A stretch of DNA of 64,000 nt from the NCBI GenBank assembly GCA_014695345.1, contig JACJOC010000016.1:1-64000 (forward strand), read 5' to 3'. This DNA comes from Cyanobacteria bacterium FACHB-471 (GTDB lineage: Bacteria > Cyanobacteriota > Cyanobacteriia > Elainellales > Elainellaceae). Under the pieces are notes generated by a model, which worked only from the letters and a program-made list of their open reading frames with translations, was not told the origin of the DNA and ran no database searches. Positions 43,212 to 52,812 of this stretch are shown here, piece after piece. Numbering within the stretch: the first letter of the stretch is position 1; each line of letters starts with the position of its first letter. Both the position numbers and the translations under genes were made by a program.

Positions 43212-43709
43212 ATGAGACAAACTATTACACGCAAACCTTCCAGGAAAGATTCTCTATTTGAGCAATTTCTGGCTCATGTACCCCCTCAAACAGCAGAGAC
43301 TTTCACCGTTGCTCAAGTTGAGGCGCTAAAGCAAGCTTGTAGCCAGCTGAATTGGAAGAAGCATCCTGTAGACATTCGTTTGTCGGTTCCTGTCCCGTTC
43401 AATCGCTTTTATCTGGTGCTTTTAGCAGGTCCAGAACGGCGATCGCCGCAACGCTTGCAGACAGAGTTCCGCAAGTACCCTGTTTGGACGACTACTAACA
43501 TGATGGCGATCGCAGTAGCCATTGGTTTGATCCTGCTGTCAAGTTTGGGTTTGCAAAAAGCTTTGCTGCCTACTCTCACAAAATTGACAGAGCTTGAACC
43601 CCACGCAACCGACGTGCCTTGGATTGACAGCAAAGCCGAGTGCCAGAATACGGTTAGAACCTGGGAAGACGGAAGATGTCGAGATTGGGTAAACGACCCT
43701 AATTTCTAG
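43212..43709 (+). CDS. Single-pass membrane protein, conserved cyanobacterial hypothetical
   Basis: About 165 residues. A cytoplasmic N-terminal domain (FEQFLAHVPPQTAETFTVAQ, LSVPVPFNRFYLVLLAGPERR) precedes one transmembrane helix (MMAIAVAIGLILLSSLGLQ) and a short C-terminal tail with two Cys (SKAECQNTVRTWEDGRCRDW). I recognise the type as a cyanobacterial hypothetical but know no function. A TTG at 43191 is in frame; ATG 43212 is preferred. Confidence 0.75.
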   Translation: MRQTITRKPSRKDSLFEQFLAHVPPQTAETFTVAQVEALKQACSQLNWKKHPVDIRLSVPVPFNRFYLVLLAGPERRSPQRLQTEFRKYPVWTTTNMMAIAVAIGLILLSSLGLQKALLPTLTKLTELEPHATDVPWIDSKAECQNTVRTWEDGRCRDWVNDPNF

Positions 43710-43852
43710 AAGAAAAGTAGTCTAGATCAACCAGTTGTCAAACCGACACACCTAATTTTTGACAAATCGACATGTTTAATACAATCAAATTTAAACTTTG
43801 GGTTACAATACCCTAGTGGTGTGAATGAGTAATAATAACTAGTCAGGTTTTG

Positions 43853-44137
43853 ATGTCAAATCGTTTATCTGAGCTAACCAAATCCTCAACTGCCGTCTGT
43901 GAACCCAACCCCACGAGCAGTAAAGAGAGCGCTAAATCCGCTTCAAACCAGGGCAGCCTTCGTTTACTAGAACCTAGTAAGTTGCCTTATCGAGACAATC
44001 ATCGAGCTGAACTGCTGCACCTTCAGGCTGAAACTGAGGCTCTATTGAAGCAGCTTCAAGTGCTTCAACAGCAACGGCTCACTTCAAGTCACTCCCTTTC
44101 CCAAGTAGAGAGCGAGAAGATCGAAGCTCTCACTTAG
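43853..44137 (+). CDS. Small hypothetical protein with coiled coil
   Basis: About 94 residues. A Ser/Thr-rich N-terminus is followed by a predicted coiled coil at about 50-80 (AELLHLQAETEALLKQLQVL). There is no membrane segment and no known domain. Upstream TTG 43850 could also start. No function is suggested. It precedes desA by 346 bp. Confidence 0.55.
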   Translation: MSNRLSELTKSSTAVCEPNPTSSKESAKSASNQGSLRLLEPSKLPYRDNHRAELLHLQAETEALLKQLQVLQQQRLTSSHSLSQVESEKIEALT

Positions 44138-44483
44138 AGAAGTAGGCTTACACAGAATTCAGTCAAGATTCAGTTTTTGAAATGAGGCTATCGAGGTTTC
44201 TGAACTGAACCTGACTGATTTTTGTATGCAGATTTTGCTCTGGGTCAAGTTTCATATTCCTAAGTCTCGTCCTGCTAATTGCATAGTTATTGCTTATTGA
44301 AAATGCTTAAATCTTTTGATTTCAGTAATTTTGTGACTATTAACTAGAGATTGGATGCGACTATCTTGCTATAGCTTGCTAGAAATAGTTGAGAACCTCT
44401 CCAGAGAATCTGCAATCTGGCTCATGTAGATTTTCAGGAAAGCACGTTTAATTTCAAAACAGTTAAGGTGTTTTAACTCATTC
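44138..44483. other. Intergenic region upstream of desA
   Basis: 346 AT-rich bp with no credible ORF. It holds the desA promoter and leader; TTAAGGTG provides the ribosome site about 15 bases before the start. Desaturase genes are usually cold-induced, but I see no defined thermosensor motif. Confidence 0.4.
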
Positions 44484-45551
44484 ATGACAGCAACATCAAT
44501 CAAGTTTGACGACACGGTACAAGCCGCAAATGGCTTTGATGACTCGGTTACCGCAAAAATTCGACTGAAAGACATTCTAAAAACCTTGCCCCAGGAATGC
44601 TTTCAAAAACATCCAGTTAAAGCCTGGAGTGCAGTTCTGATTAATGTTGCGATGGTTGCTTTGGGATATGGAGCGATCGCGATCGCTCCATGGTTTTTAC
44701 TTCCCATTGCCTGGATTTTTACCGGTACAGCACTGACCGGTTTTTTTGTGCTGGGTCACGATTGCGGTCATCGCTCGTTTGCCAAGCGCCGCTGGGTTAA
44801 TGATCTAGTGGGGCATGTGCTGATGATGCCGCTGATCTACCCCTTCCATAGCTGGCGAATTCTGCATAATTTCCATCACAAGCATACGAATGAATTAGCT
44901 GTAGATAATGCCTGGCAGCCGTTTCAGCCAGAGTTTTATGACACCGTTGCACGTCCAGTGCGGTTGGGCTATGAGCTACTGCGGAAGCGCTTTTGGTGGC
45001 TTTCCTCCATCGTTCATTGGGTCGGTTTGCACTTTGATTTGTCACAGTTTGCAGCCAAAGATCGCAGTAAAGTGAAGCTTTCTATTGCAGTGGTAGTTGG
45101 GTTTGTGGCGATCGCATTTCCCCTGCTGATTGCCACTACTGGCATTTGGGGATTTGTCAAATTTTGGCTGTTGCCCTGGATGGTTTACCACTTCTGGATG
45201 AGCACTTTTACCCTGGTGCATCACACTGATCCAGACATTGCTTTTGTTGAAACATCTGAATGGGATGCAGCTCAGGCTCAGCTAGCAGGAACCGTTCACT
45301 GCGACTATCCTCGTTGGATAGAGTTTCTTTGCCATGACATCAGCGTTCACGTTCCTCATCACATTTCCACTGCAATTCCCTCTTACAACTTGCGAATGGC
45401 GCACCAGAGCCTAAAGCAAAATTGGGGTGAGCACATGCAAGAGCGGCAATTCTCTTGGAGTTTAATGAAGGAGATTACTGATCGCTGCCATTTGTACCAT
45501 CCCGAAGCGTGTTACCAATCCTTTAACGAATATCGCAGACAGGAAAAATAG
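44484..45551 (+). CDS. desA: Acyl-lipid omega-6/delta-12 fatty acid desaturase
   Basis: A 355-residue membrane diiron enzyme. The three histidine boxes are intact: HDCGH (boxed by GHDCGHRSF), HNFHHKHTN and HVPHHIS. Two pairs of hydrophobic helices flank them. N-terminal [15 protein letters not shown] and the spacing fit the cyanobacterial DesA group, which introduces the delta-12 double bond into membrane-lipid acyl chains using ferredoxin. It is single, followed by a strong terminator. Confidence 0.92.
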   Translation: MTATSIKFDDTVQAANGFDDSVTAKIRLKDILKTLPQECFQKHPVKAWSAVLINVAMVALGYGAIAIAPWFLLPIAWIFTGTALTGFFVLGHDCGHRSFAKRRWVNDLVGHVLMMPLIYPFHSWRILHNFHHKHTNELAVDNAWQPFQPEFYDTVARPVRLGYELLRKRFWWLSSIVHWVGLHFDLSQFAAKDRSKVKLSIAVVVGFVAIAFPLLIATTGIWGFVKFWLLPWMVYHFWMSTFTLVHHTDPDIAFVETSEWDAAQAQLAGTVHCDYPRWIEFLCHDISVHVPHHISTAIPSYNLRMAHQSLKQNWGEHMQERQFSWSLMKEITDRCHLYHPEACYQSFNEYRRQEK

Positions 45552-45582
45552 ATTGGAATCAGCGAATGTCTTCGCTTGATCC

Positions 45583-45637
45583 AGGGAAAGGGCTTAGGAA
45601 TGCTTTGAAGCGCAACCTAAGCCCTTTCCCTTTTTTT
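45583..45637 (+). terminator. Rho-independent terminator of desA
   Basis: A perfect 16-bp stem AGGGAAAGGGCTTAGG / CCTAAGCCCTTTCCCT (45583-45598 and 45616-45631) with a 17-base loop and a T run to 45637, beginning 31 bases after the desA stop. Confidence 0.85.
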
Positions 45638-45730
45638 CCTTCCCCAAGAAGTACTGGTTCACAACCCAAAATCAGGGCTATCCTTAGTGAGATGAGGCAC
45701 GAGTAAAACCTGAAAATTGGGGTGAAATGT

Positions 45731-46516
45731 ATGAGGAAGGCGCTAGGAGGAGTTTTAGGTTTGGCGGGAGCCACACTGGTTCTAACGGGTTGCGGTGGCA
45801 ATCAAGTTGCTGAAAATTCTGCGCCTGTAGCTCAGCCCCAAGCTGAGACAACGGTTGCTGTGGATGGTACCAATAGCGTGGCTACGTCTCAGGCTAACTC
45901 AACTTCCCCTGACCAAGGTGCAGCAGCCTCTCCTCAAGCTTTACCTGTGCCCAATCTGATTCCCCCGACAACACCAGGCGATCGCCTACCGACTGTAACG
46001 GTGGGACGAAGCGAACCGTTTGGGGCGATCGCCGATGCGCCAATTGTGCGCCGTAGAGTATCAGTCGCGACTGCGCCATCTAATCCTGCACCATCTGTTG
46101 CTGTTGCTCCGGCACCTGCTCCAGCACCCGCTCCGGCACCCCAAATTACAACTGTGCCGCTGCAAAATCAGCCGCTTCCGGTTCTACCCGGCAACAATCT
46201 TCCCCCTGTGGTTGTGTCGGAAACAGGTACGGCTGCGAATCCTTCTACCGTTCCTGTTTCTCCCCCTGCTCCAACGAGTCTTGCCAATGCGATCGAGGTG
46301 AGCGGAGTGATTGAGGCAGGCGGAACAGTAAGCGCAATCGTTCAGGTTCCGGGTGAGCCAACGAGCCGCTATGTGAATGCAGGAGACTATCTTGCGGGTG
46401 GCAGTGTGTTGGTCAAGCGAATCGACACAACAGGCGAACCTATTGTTATTTTGGAACAGGGTGGGGTTGAGGTGATTCGGTCAGTTGGCAGTTCTGCAAT
46501 AGCGGGTGCGCTGTAG
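45731..46516 (+). CDS. Lipoprotein with Pro/Ala-rich linker
   Basis: About 261 residues. The N-terminus MRKALGGVLGLAGATLVLTGCGG is a lipoprotein signal with lipobox LTGC. A long low-complexity Pro/Ala/Val linker follows. The C-terminal 70 or so residues form a compact beta domain (IEVSGVIEAGGTVSAIVQVP, RYVNAGDYLAGGSVLVKRI), reminiscent of PilP/type IV pilus or periplasmic assembly domains. Function is unknown. GTG 45722 is an alternative start, but ATG 45731 has GGGGTG upstream. Confidence 0.75.
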   Translation: MRKALGGVLGLAGATLVLTGCGGNQVAENSAPVAQPQAETTVAVDGTNSVATSQANSTSPDQGAAASPQALPVPNLIPPTTPGDRLPTVTVGRSEPFGAIADAPIVRRRVSVATAPSNPAPSVAVAPAPAPAPAPAPQITTVPLQNQPLPVLPGNNLPPVVVSETGTAANPSTVPVSPPAPTSLANAIEVSGVIEAGGTVSAIVQVPGEPTSRYVNAGDYLAGGSVLVKRIDTTGEPIVILEQGGVEVIRSVGSSAIAGAL

Positions 46517-46588
46517 CGGTTTCTGTATGGGTTTGGGAAAACGCTGCGGCAAAGGCAAAAATGTGGGCGTGAAGGTTCATAGGTTGGT

Positions 46589-47122
46589 ATGACGAAGCAA
46601 TTCCCAGAGCGCAAGGCTAAGAGCGATACGCTGCGATCGCCTGAAGCAACTGAAAACACTCAGCTTAGCTATCAAGGGACATATCTCTGTCCAGTCTGTC
46701 GGCATGGGCAGATTACTGAGCTAACGCTGATGGATGCTTTTGCCTGTAGTTTCTGTCGCCACATTTTTACTGCCAATCTGGAAAGTCAGACTGTTCAGGT
46801 GGTAGATAGCTCTCAACCGATGTCCTGGCGCTGGACGGGGCGGACCTGGCAGGTTGCCCATCGGGATGAGCTAAACCTGACGCTGGTGATCTGGCTGGTC
46901 GGAATTGCTGTAGCGTTGATGCCACCGTCGATTGTCTGGCTATCTGCCTACACTTTCCCCCCCTTACCCGGCAGTCGGTGGGCGTGGTTTCCCACAGTTT
47001 GGGTAGGGTGTACACTTTTTATTCACCTGCTGCTGGTGGCTTGGCTGCTGGCGGAGCATTACCAGGTTCCGTTCTATGTATCGAGTAAAATTAGGCTGCG
47101 ATCGCTATTCGATCGCAGTTAG
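46589..47122 (+). CDS. Zinc-ribbon membrane protein, hypothetical
   Basis: A 177-residue protein. A four-Cys zinc ribbon (YLCPVCRHGQ, FACSFCRHIF) occupies residues about 32-65, followed by a soluble stretch and two transmembrane segments (about 97-122 and 137-157). It resembles cyanobacterial hypothetical membrane proteins near pilus or ruvB genes. No enzymatic motif is seen. It converges with ruvB. Confidence 0.75.
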   Translation: MTKQFPERKAKSDTLRSPEATENTQLSYQGTYLCPVCRHGQITELTLMDAFACSFCRHIFTANLESQTVQVVDSSQPMSWRWTGRTWQVAHRDELNLTLVIWLVGIAVALMPPSIVWLSAYTFPPLPGSRWAWFPTVWVGCTLFIHLLLVAWLLAEHYQVPFYVSSKIRLRSLFDRS

Positions 47123-47146
47123 TCTGCCTCCTTCAAGATATAAATT

Positions 47147-48235
47147 TTAAGTTAGCAGTGAAAGCTGGCTTTCAGGAGGCTGATAGCCCAGGTGTTTCCA
47201 GGCGGCGGTAGTAGCGATGCGTCCTCTGGGAGTGCGCTGAAGGTAACCGATTTGCAGCAGGTAGGGTTCGTAGACTTCCTCAATGGTTTGGGCATCTTCA
47301 CCAGTGGAAGCGGCAAGGGTGTCTAGCCCAACTGGTCCACCACCAAAGTTTTCGATCATTACGGTTAGCATTCGGCGATCGGTCCAGTCGAGTCCGCAAG
47401 GGTCTACGTTAAATAGCTCCAGGGCTTCGGCAGCGATCGCCTCACTAATCGCGGCTCCTGTATTTTTTACCTCAACATAGTCACGCACTCGTTTGAGCAA
47501 GCGATTGGCAATACGAGGGGTGCCTCTGGCGCGACGGGCGATCTCCATTGCACCGTCGGGATCGATTGGAGTTTTGAGAATTTCGGCGGTGCGTTGCACG
47601 ATTAGGGTGAGTTCGTCCAATTCATAAAAGCGCAACCGTTGGACTAAGCCGAAGCGATCGCGCAAAGGAGAAGTCAGTGCCCCTACGCGAGTCGTTGCGC
47701 CAACCAGCGTAAACCTTTGTAGCGGTAGGCTGCGCGTGCGGGCACTTTGCCCTTTGCCAATGGTGATATCAATGCGATAGTCCTCCATTGCTGGATAGAG
47801 GATTTCCTCGGTCATTCTGGGCAACCGATGGATTTCGTCAATAAACAGAATGTCACCGGGCTGAAGATTGACCAGCAGTCCGACAATGTCGCGTGGCCGT
47901 TCCAGTGCTGGGGCTGTCGTGATTTTGCAGCCAACGCCCATTTCTGCCGCCAAGATCAGCGACATGGTTGTTTTTCCTAATCCAGGTGGGCCGTAGAGCA
48001 ATAGATGATCTAGAGTTTCTTTGCGGGCTTGGGCGGCTCGGATGGCGATATCAAGCACTTCCTTCAGCGCTTTCTGCCCAATGTAGTCTGCCAGCTTTTG
48101 GGGACGCAGGCTTTCCTCCTGTTTCCCCAACTCATCTACATCAACCTCTGGCTTCAGTAAGGTGGTTGTCGTCTCTAAGGGTTCCGCCTTGTGGCGACGG
48201 TTGGGTTCAGGCTGTTTAGAAGAAATAATTGCCAT
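47147..48235 (-). CDS. ruvB: Holliday junction branch migration helicase RuvB
   Basis: About 362 residues. Motifs: [11 protein letters not shown], Walker [13 protein letters not shown], Walker [11 protein letters not shown], sensor 1 VGATTR, and a C-terminal winged helix ([29 protein letters not shown]). RuvB hexamers drive branch migration with RuvA. The longer frame to 48349 is not conserved-looking; the start MAIISSK at 48235 is chosen. Confidence 0.96.
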   Translation of the reverse strand: MAIISSKQPEPNRRHKAEPLETTTTLLKPEVDVDELGKQEESLRPQKLADYIGQKALKEVLDIAIRAAQARKETLDHLLLYGPPGLGKTTMSLILAAEMGVGCKITTAPALERPRDIVGLLVNLQPGDILFIDEIHRLPRMTEEILYPAMEDYRIDITIGKGQSARTRSLPLQRFTLVGATTRVGALTSPLRDRFGLVQRLRFYELDELTLIVQRTAEILKTPIDPDGAMEIARRARGTPRIANRLLKRVRDYVEVKNTGAAISEAIAAEALELFNVDPCGLDWTDRRMLTVMIENFGGGPVGLDTLAASTGEDAQTIEEVYEPYLLQIGYLQRTPRGRIATTAAWKHLGYQPPESQLSLLT

Positions 48236-48361
48236 AACGTACCAGCAAGATGGGCCTTCCTCACCCGAATAGAATTTGCGTGTATTGAGGACAGGCAAAC
48301 ACTGCCCATCATACGGAACATTCTGCAATACAAATGAACGTACTACCACCGTACTATCAAA

Positions 48362-49027
48362 TTACCAGGGCAACACCTCGCCATTTGCGTGCCAGAAGGT
48401 GCCAGTGTTCTCTAATGTCAACTCGTCGATCCGTCGCAGCAAGCCCTTGACAGACTCTTCTGGAGTAATGCCGCCCGTTGTAAAGTTCGTCATGCGAGTT
48501 TGCACTAAACCGGGATGCAGAATTGCGACGGCAATTCCTCGCGGTTTGAGATCGTGGGACAGGGACTTGCCTGCCATCGACAACGCCACCTTTGACATGC
48601 GATAGCCGTAGGAACTGCCAGAGGTGTTATCATCAATCGATCCCATGCGGCTTGTCATCAAGATAATCTTGGAGCCTGATTTGAGAAGTGGAAGTAGCAC
48701 ACTGGTTACTCGTAATGCACCCAGAGCATTCACCTCAAACTGTTCTCGAATGCTGTTAAAGTCCAGGTTTTCTAAGGTGACACGCTTGATAATACCAGCG
48801 TTGTTGATCAGCACGTCGATCGCCGTATCACCTAAGCGAGTGCGTAAACCTGCTACAGACTCATCTGAGGTAATATCAATTTCTTCCTCAACTTGTACTC
48901 CTAACTGCTGCAATTTCTCAGAAGCATTGCGACAGATGGCAATGACGCGATCGCCCCGTGCTTGCAGTTGACGGCAGTATTCGTAACCAATGCCTCGATT
49001 TGCACCTGTGATTAAATAAGTTGCCAT
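48362..49027 (-). CDS. Short-chain dehydrogenase/reductase
   Basis: About 221 residues of the classical SDR fold. The NAD(P) site is TGANRGIGYEY, NNAG is conserved (LINNAGIIK), and the catalytic YxxxK is YRMSK. The substrate is unknown. The ATG at 49027 has GGAG five bases upstream; it starts 11 bases after the dihydropyrimidinase stop, so the two are probably one operon. Confidence 0.9.
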   Translation of the reverse strand: MATYLITGANRGIGYEYCRQLQARGDRVIAICRNASEKLQQLGVQVEEEIDITSDESVAGLRTRLGDTAIDVLINNAGIIKRVTLENLDFNSIREQFEVNALGALRVTSVLLPLLKSGSKIILMTSRMGSIDDNTSGSSYGYRMSKVALSMAGKSLSHDLKPRGIAVAILHPGLVQTRMTNFTTGGITPEESVKGLLRRIDELTLENTGTFWHANGEVLPW

Positions 49028-49038
49028 GAGAACTCCAA

Positions 49039-50451
49039 TCAAATTACCCGACCCGAAGCAGATCGCTTTTGATATCGACCGTTGCCCGGTTTCCCCAGCC
49101 AGCGATCGCCATCCACAACTAATTCACCTCTGAGAAACACCTTCTCAACTTTGCCCGTTACCTGTCTCCCTTCAAACAGTGAGTAATCTACGTTGGAATG
49201 GTGAGTGCTAGCGCTGAGAATATGAGGTTTTTGTGGATCAAACAGTACGAGATCGGCATCACTACCAACAGCGATCGCTCCCTTTTGTGGGAATAGCCCA
49301 AACATCTTGGCAGGTGCGGTAGACGTAAGCTGAACAAAGCGATTGAGTGAAATTTTGCCGCCACCTACACCACCGTCATAGAGTAGTGGAACACGAAACT
49401 CTACTCCCGGTGCGCCATTCGGAATTTGGGAGAAATCACCTTGTCCTAACTGTTTGGAGCGATGGATACCAAACGGACGTTCACTGAAGCAAAACGGACA
49501 GTGATCGGTAGAGACAATTTGCAGGTCATCGAACTTTAGCCCACGCCACAGCGCATGTTGGCAGGTGTGATCGCGCAAAGGAGGAGTCATTACATATTTT
49601 GCGCCATCAAAGTCGGGGCGATCGTACTCTTCAATGGTGAGAAATAAGTAGTGAGGACAGGTTTCCGCAAAGGCAGAAATGCCGCGATCGCGGGCTTCCA
49701 CTACCGCATCTAGTGCTTCTTTTGCTGACAGATGCACCAGATAAACTGGAATCTCTGCCAGTTCTGCCAGTCGAATTGCCCGATGAGAAGCTTCCCCTTC
49801 CATAATTGAGGGTCGAGTGAGAGCGTGATATTTGGGTGAAGTGTTGCCCTGCGCCAGTGCTTCCTCAATTAACACTTGAATCACACCCCCATTCTCAGCG
49901 TGTAAATTTACCATGCCGCCGTGAGTGCCCACCTTTCGCATCGTTCTAAAGATGCCTGCGTCATCCACCATCAGCACACCGGGATACGCCATAAACATCT
50001 TGAAGCTGGACACACCATCCTGATTGATCAGATCGGGCAGTTCGCTCAGCGATTCGGGAGTAACTTCGGTGAGGATGATGTGAAAACCATAGTCTACGCA
50101 AGCTTGCGGTTCGGCTAAGGCAAGGCGGCGATCGAGTGCCTGTTTGGGCGTTTCTCCCTGTTTTTGGAGAGCGAAGTCAATGATTGTGGTGGTGCCACCA
50201 AAAGCGGCCGATCGCGTCCCCGTCTCAAACGTGTCGCAAGTTTCCGCTGGTCCGAGAGGAAATTCCATGTGAGTGTGAACATCTACCCCACCAGGTAACA
50301 CCATCAACCCTGATGCATTGTGAACCTCAGCGTCGGAGTTGGGGAGATGTCTGGCGATCGCCTCAATTTGCCCATCCTTCACTAAGATATCGGCAACATA
50401 ATTATCTACCGCTGTAACAATTCGCCCGCCTTTAATCAGCACCTCACCCAT
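49039..50451 (-). CDS. hydA: Dihydropyrimidinase / D-hydantoinase
   Basis: A 470-residue amidohydrolase. Metal ligands are visible in DVHTHMEFP, in the carboxylated-lysine region SFKMFMAYPG, and in NLHAENG, LVHLSAKEALD and STDHCPF. It opens dihydrouracil and hydantoin rings in reductive pyrimidine breakdown. The start has AGGAGT upstream. It is followed by the SDR gene. No dihydropyrimidine dehydrogenase lies in the window. Confidence 0.93.
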   Translation of the reverse strand: MGEVLIKGGRIVTAVDNYVADILVKDGQIEAIARHLPNSDAEVHNASGLMVLPGGVDVHTHMEFPLGPAETCDTFETGTRSAAFGGTTTIIDFALQKQGETPKQALDRRLALAEPQACVDYGFHIILTEVTPESLSELPDLINQDGVSSFKMFMAYPGVLMVDDAGIFRTMRKVGTHGGMVNLHAENGGVIQVLIEEALAQGNTSPKYHALTRPSIMEGEASHRAIRLAELAEIPVYLVHLSAKEALDAVVEARDRGISAFAETCPHYLFLTIEEYDRPDFDGAKYVMTPPLRDHTCQHALWRGLKFDDLQIVSTDHCPFCFSERPFGIHRSKQLGQGDFSQIPNGAPGVEFRVPLLYDGGVGGGKISLNRFVQLTSTAPAKMFGLFPQKGAIAVGSDADLVLFDPQKPHILSASTHHSNVDYSLFEGRQVTGKVEKVFLRGELVVDGDRWLGKPGNGRYQKRSASGRVI

Positions 50452-50632
50452 TTTCTACTCCTGATTTTATTGCTGGCAAATACTCTAACCAGGTTGTTAT
50501 ACCGCGCAAGTTCAAGGAGTTTTGAACAGGTTAACAATTCCTAATCCACCAATGCTTGAGTAATCCAGGCGATCGCTGAAACAAACGATAAAAGAGGGAA
50601 CCGGGCTTCATAGCTTAGCCTAGTTTTACGTT

Positions 50633-51031
50633 GTGCTAAAAGCTATTATCAGTTCAGCCCTCCAGCCCCAACAACTTATGCCAGAAGATTACATTGTGCT
50701 TGTGACTGAGGATACAGATCCATCCTCTGCACCCGTTGAAGGTCAAAGAGGATGGGGTGAAGAAGTTCGTAAGCGCATTTCTTGCCTTAAAGAAGTCAGA
50801 TTACCTGTCTCCCAGCTAGAGCAAAACATGAACCAGTTCTTGCATCTGATTGGGCGTTTATTCAAGCAGGTAGACCAGCAGATTGGCTCTGAGTCTGATA
50901 TGAGACTAGATGAGGTAGAGCTTTCGGTTGAAATTAGTGGGGAAGGGGAAGTTAAATTAGTGGCAGGAGGCAAAGCGGCTGGGAAAGGAGCGATTACGCT
51001 TAAGTTCACGCGATCGAATGCGGCAAAGTAG
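50633..51031 (+). CDS. Pepco-like peptidase-associated protein
   Basis: A 132-residue protein. The C-terminal half (VELSVEISGEGEVKLV, GKGAITLKFTR) forms the beta-rich module seen in proteins that co-occur with caspase or trypsin effector proteases, where Pepco/Trypco-type domains are described. The N-terminal 60 residues have no clear motif. The TAG stop is immediately followed by the caspase ATG (51032), so both are translated as a pair. It probably senses or regulates the protease; this is inference from position and family. Confidence 0.65.
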   Translation: MLKAIISSALQPQQLMPEDYIVLVTEDTDPSSAPVEGQRGWGEEVRKRISCLKEVRLPVSQLEQNMNQFLHLIGRLFKQVDQQIGSESDMRLDEVELSVEISGEGEVKLVAGGKAAGKGAITLKFTRSNAAK

Positions 51032-52609
51032 ATGGTAAGTAACTGGGCAATCGTCATTGGTATTAACGAATACGAATTTTTGCAGCCGCTCAAGTACGCC
51101 AAGCGGGATGCAGAGATGATGGGTGAGTTCCTGATCAGTGAAGCAAAATTCGATCGCATCTTCCTGTTTACTGCCGATTCTCCCCCCGTCAATGGCAAAT
51201 CTACTAAGCCCTTTCGAGCAAATCTGTTGCGGGTCTTACGCGAAATCTTTGCAACGCCCTTCATGAAAGATGGCGACAACTTTTGGTTCTTCTTCAGCGG
51301 ACATGGAATTCGGCACCATGAGCAAGATTATCTGATGCCTCTGGATGGCGACCCGGAAGATGTTGAGAATACAGGTATTCCTACCTATCTCATCACCAAC
51401 TACCTGCGGAGTTGTGGAGCCGATAATGTTGTTCTGATTTTGGATGCCTGCCGCAACGGTGGTAGGAAAAGTGGGGAAGGTATCGGCAGACAAACCGAAG
51501 CAGAAGCCCGCCAAACGGGAGTAATCAGCATCTTCTCTTGCAGTCCCGACCAGTATTCCTATGAACTGGAAGCGATTGAACAGGGAGCTTTCACCTGTGC
51601 CTTAATTGAAGGACTGGGAATTCAAGGTAGATGTGCAACCGTAGAGCGATTGAATCAGTATTTAGAGAATCGAGTTCCTAGTTTGGTCAACCGATATAGG
51701 GATCGGGTCAGGCAAACTCCTTACACAATTGTTGAACCTCTGAGGCGATTGCACCTGATCCTGATGCCTCAACACGCTAGCCTAGCCGATATCGCAACGT
51801 TAAAGAATGATGCATATCATGCTCAAACCGATGAGAATTGGGATTTAGCAGAACAGCTATGGATTCGAGTCTTAGCGGCTGCATCAGGGCAAGATGCAGA
51901 TGCAGTTAAAGCGTTGCAGAGGATTGCGGTCAAGCGTCATACCAAATCTACCCCTGATCCATCAGATGAGCCAAATCGTCAAGCAACGCAAGAATCACAA
52001 CCATCTACTAATTCCACTTACAAGCGAGAGACAGGGCAAAGCCCACAACAGTCAACATCTCCACCGCCTGTTGATCCAACCTACAAGCGGGAGTTCTTTT
52101 TTGCTCCAAAATCAGATGAGCAGGAAAACAGGTCCCAAAAAGACGATTCAAAGCAATCTACTTCTCCAGAAACAAATCGCACAGCATGGCAGCAATCCTC
52201 AGCTTCTCAACCTCAACCGCCAATTGAACCGCTATCCAAGGTGTCCCCGCGAAGAGAAGCAGAATCAATTCCGTGGAGAGCGCTAACAGTAGTGTTGCTA
52301 GGATATATCACTATAGGTAGCATCCTTTCGCTCACTTTTGCTCCGTCTTTGATCTGGAGTGTAATTTGGGCTTGGGCTGTAATCTGGACTTGGGCTGTGG
52401 TTTGGATCGGGGCTATGGCTGTGGTTGGGAATGGGGTTATGGCTGGGGTTATGGCTGGGGCTGGAGCTTGGGTTATGGCTGTGGCTGTAGCTGTAGCTGG
52501 AGAAGATCTGTTGAAAGCCTTCAGCAAGTTGCAAACATTCTTCATCCTAATCGGAATTGCATTTGTAGGTTTGGTATTGGGCTGGTTAGTTACCACTGAA
52601 CTCCGTTAA
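51032..52609 (+). CDS. Metacaspase (C14 family) with C-terminal membrane region
   Basis: A 525-residue protein. The caspase-like p20 domain starts VSNWAIVIGINEYEFL and holds the catalytic dyad FFSGHG (His91) and LDACRNGG (Cys140). The middle (about 290-405) is a disordered Ser/Pro/Gln linker with repeated STYKRE/PTYKRE. The C-terminus (about 410-525) carries three or more hydrophobic helices with the repetitive text MAGVMAGAGAWVMAVAVAVAG, so the protease is membrane-tethered. It is downstream-coupled to the Pepco-like gene. In bacteria such caspases act in abortive defence; a defence role is inferred. A hairpin follows the stop. Confidence 0.9.
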   Translation: MVSNWAIVIGINEYEFLQPLKYAKRDAEMMGEFLISEAKFDRIFLFTADSPPVNGKSTKPFRANLLRVLREIFATPFMKDGDNFWFFFSGHGIRHHEQDYLMPLDGDPEDVENTGIPTYLITNYLRSCGADNVVLILDACRNGGRKSGEGIGRQTEAEARQTGVISIFSCSPDQYSYELEAIEQGAFTCALIEGLGIQGRCATVERLNQYLENRVPSLVNRYRDRVRQTPYTIVEPLRRLHLILMPQHASLADIATLKNDAYHAQTDENWDLAEQLWIRVLAAASGQDADAVKALQRIAVKRHTKSTPDPSDEPNRQATQESQPSTNSTYKRETGQSPQQSTSPPPVDPTYKREFFFAPKSDEQENRSQKDDSKQSTSPETNRTAWQQSSASQPQPPIEPLSKVSPRREAESIPWRALTVVLLGYITIGSILSLTFAPSLIWSVIWAWAVIWTWAVVWIGAMAVVGNGVMAGVMAGAGAWVMAVAVAVAGEDLLKAFSKLQTFFILIGIAFVGLVLGWLVTTELR

Positions 52610-52624
52610 TGGAAATTTATAACT

Positions 52625-52657
52625 CCTCGTTAACCAAGCTCCAGCTTGGTAACGAGG
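52625..52657. terminator. Hairpin after the metacaspase gene
   Basis: Stem CCTCGTTA-CCAAGCT / AGCTTGG-TAACGAGG with one bulged A, 16 bases after the stop. It lacks a T-tract, so it may be a palindromic repeat or an RNA-stabilising structure rather than a classical terminator. Confidence 0.5.
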
Positions 52658-52812
52658 AATTCCTCCCTGGAAGCTTTGGGTGAGGAAAGTTAAGCATTAT
52701 ACGGAATACGCACCTGCTTAAGAAGCTGTGTTTGCCTCGGCTGGAAGGTTGATCGTTGCTGTTGACTAACCTCCGGGCATCCTAAACAGGTAATTTATCT
52801 GGGAGCATCTTT

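Noticed and set aside
52213-52596. Minus-strand ORFs within the metacaspase 3' end
   Set aside because: They are antisense to a repetitive membrane segment and have no ribosome site.
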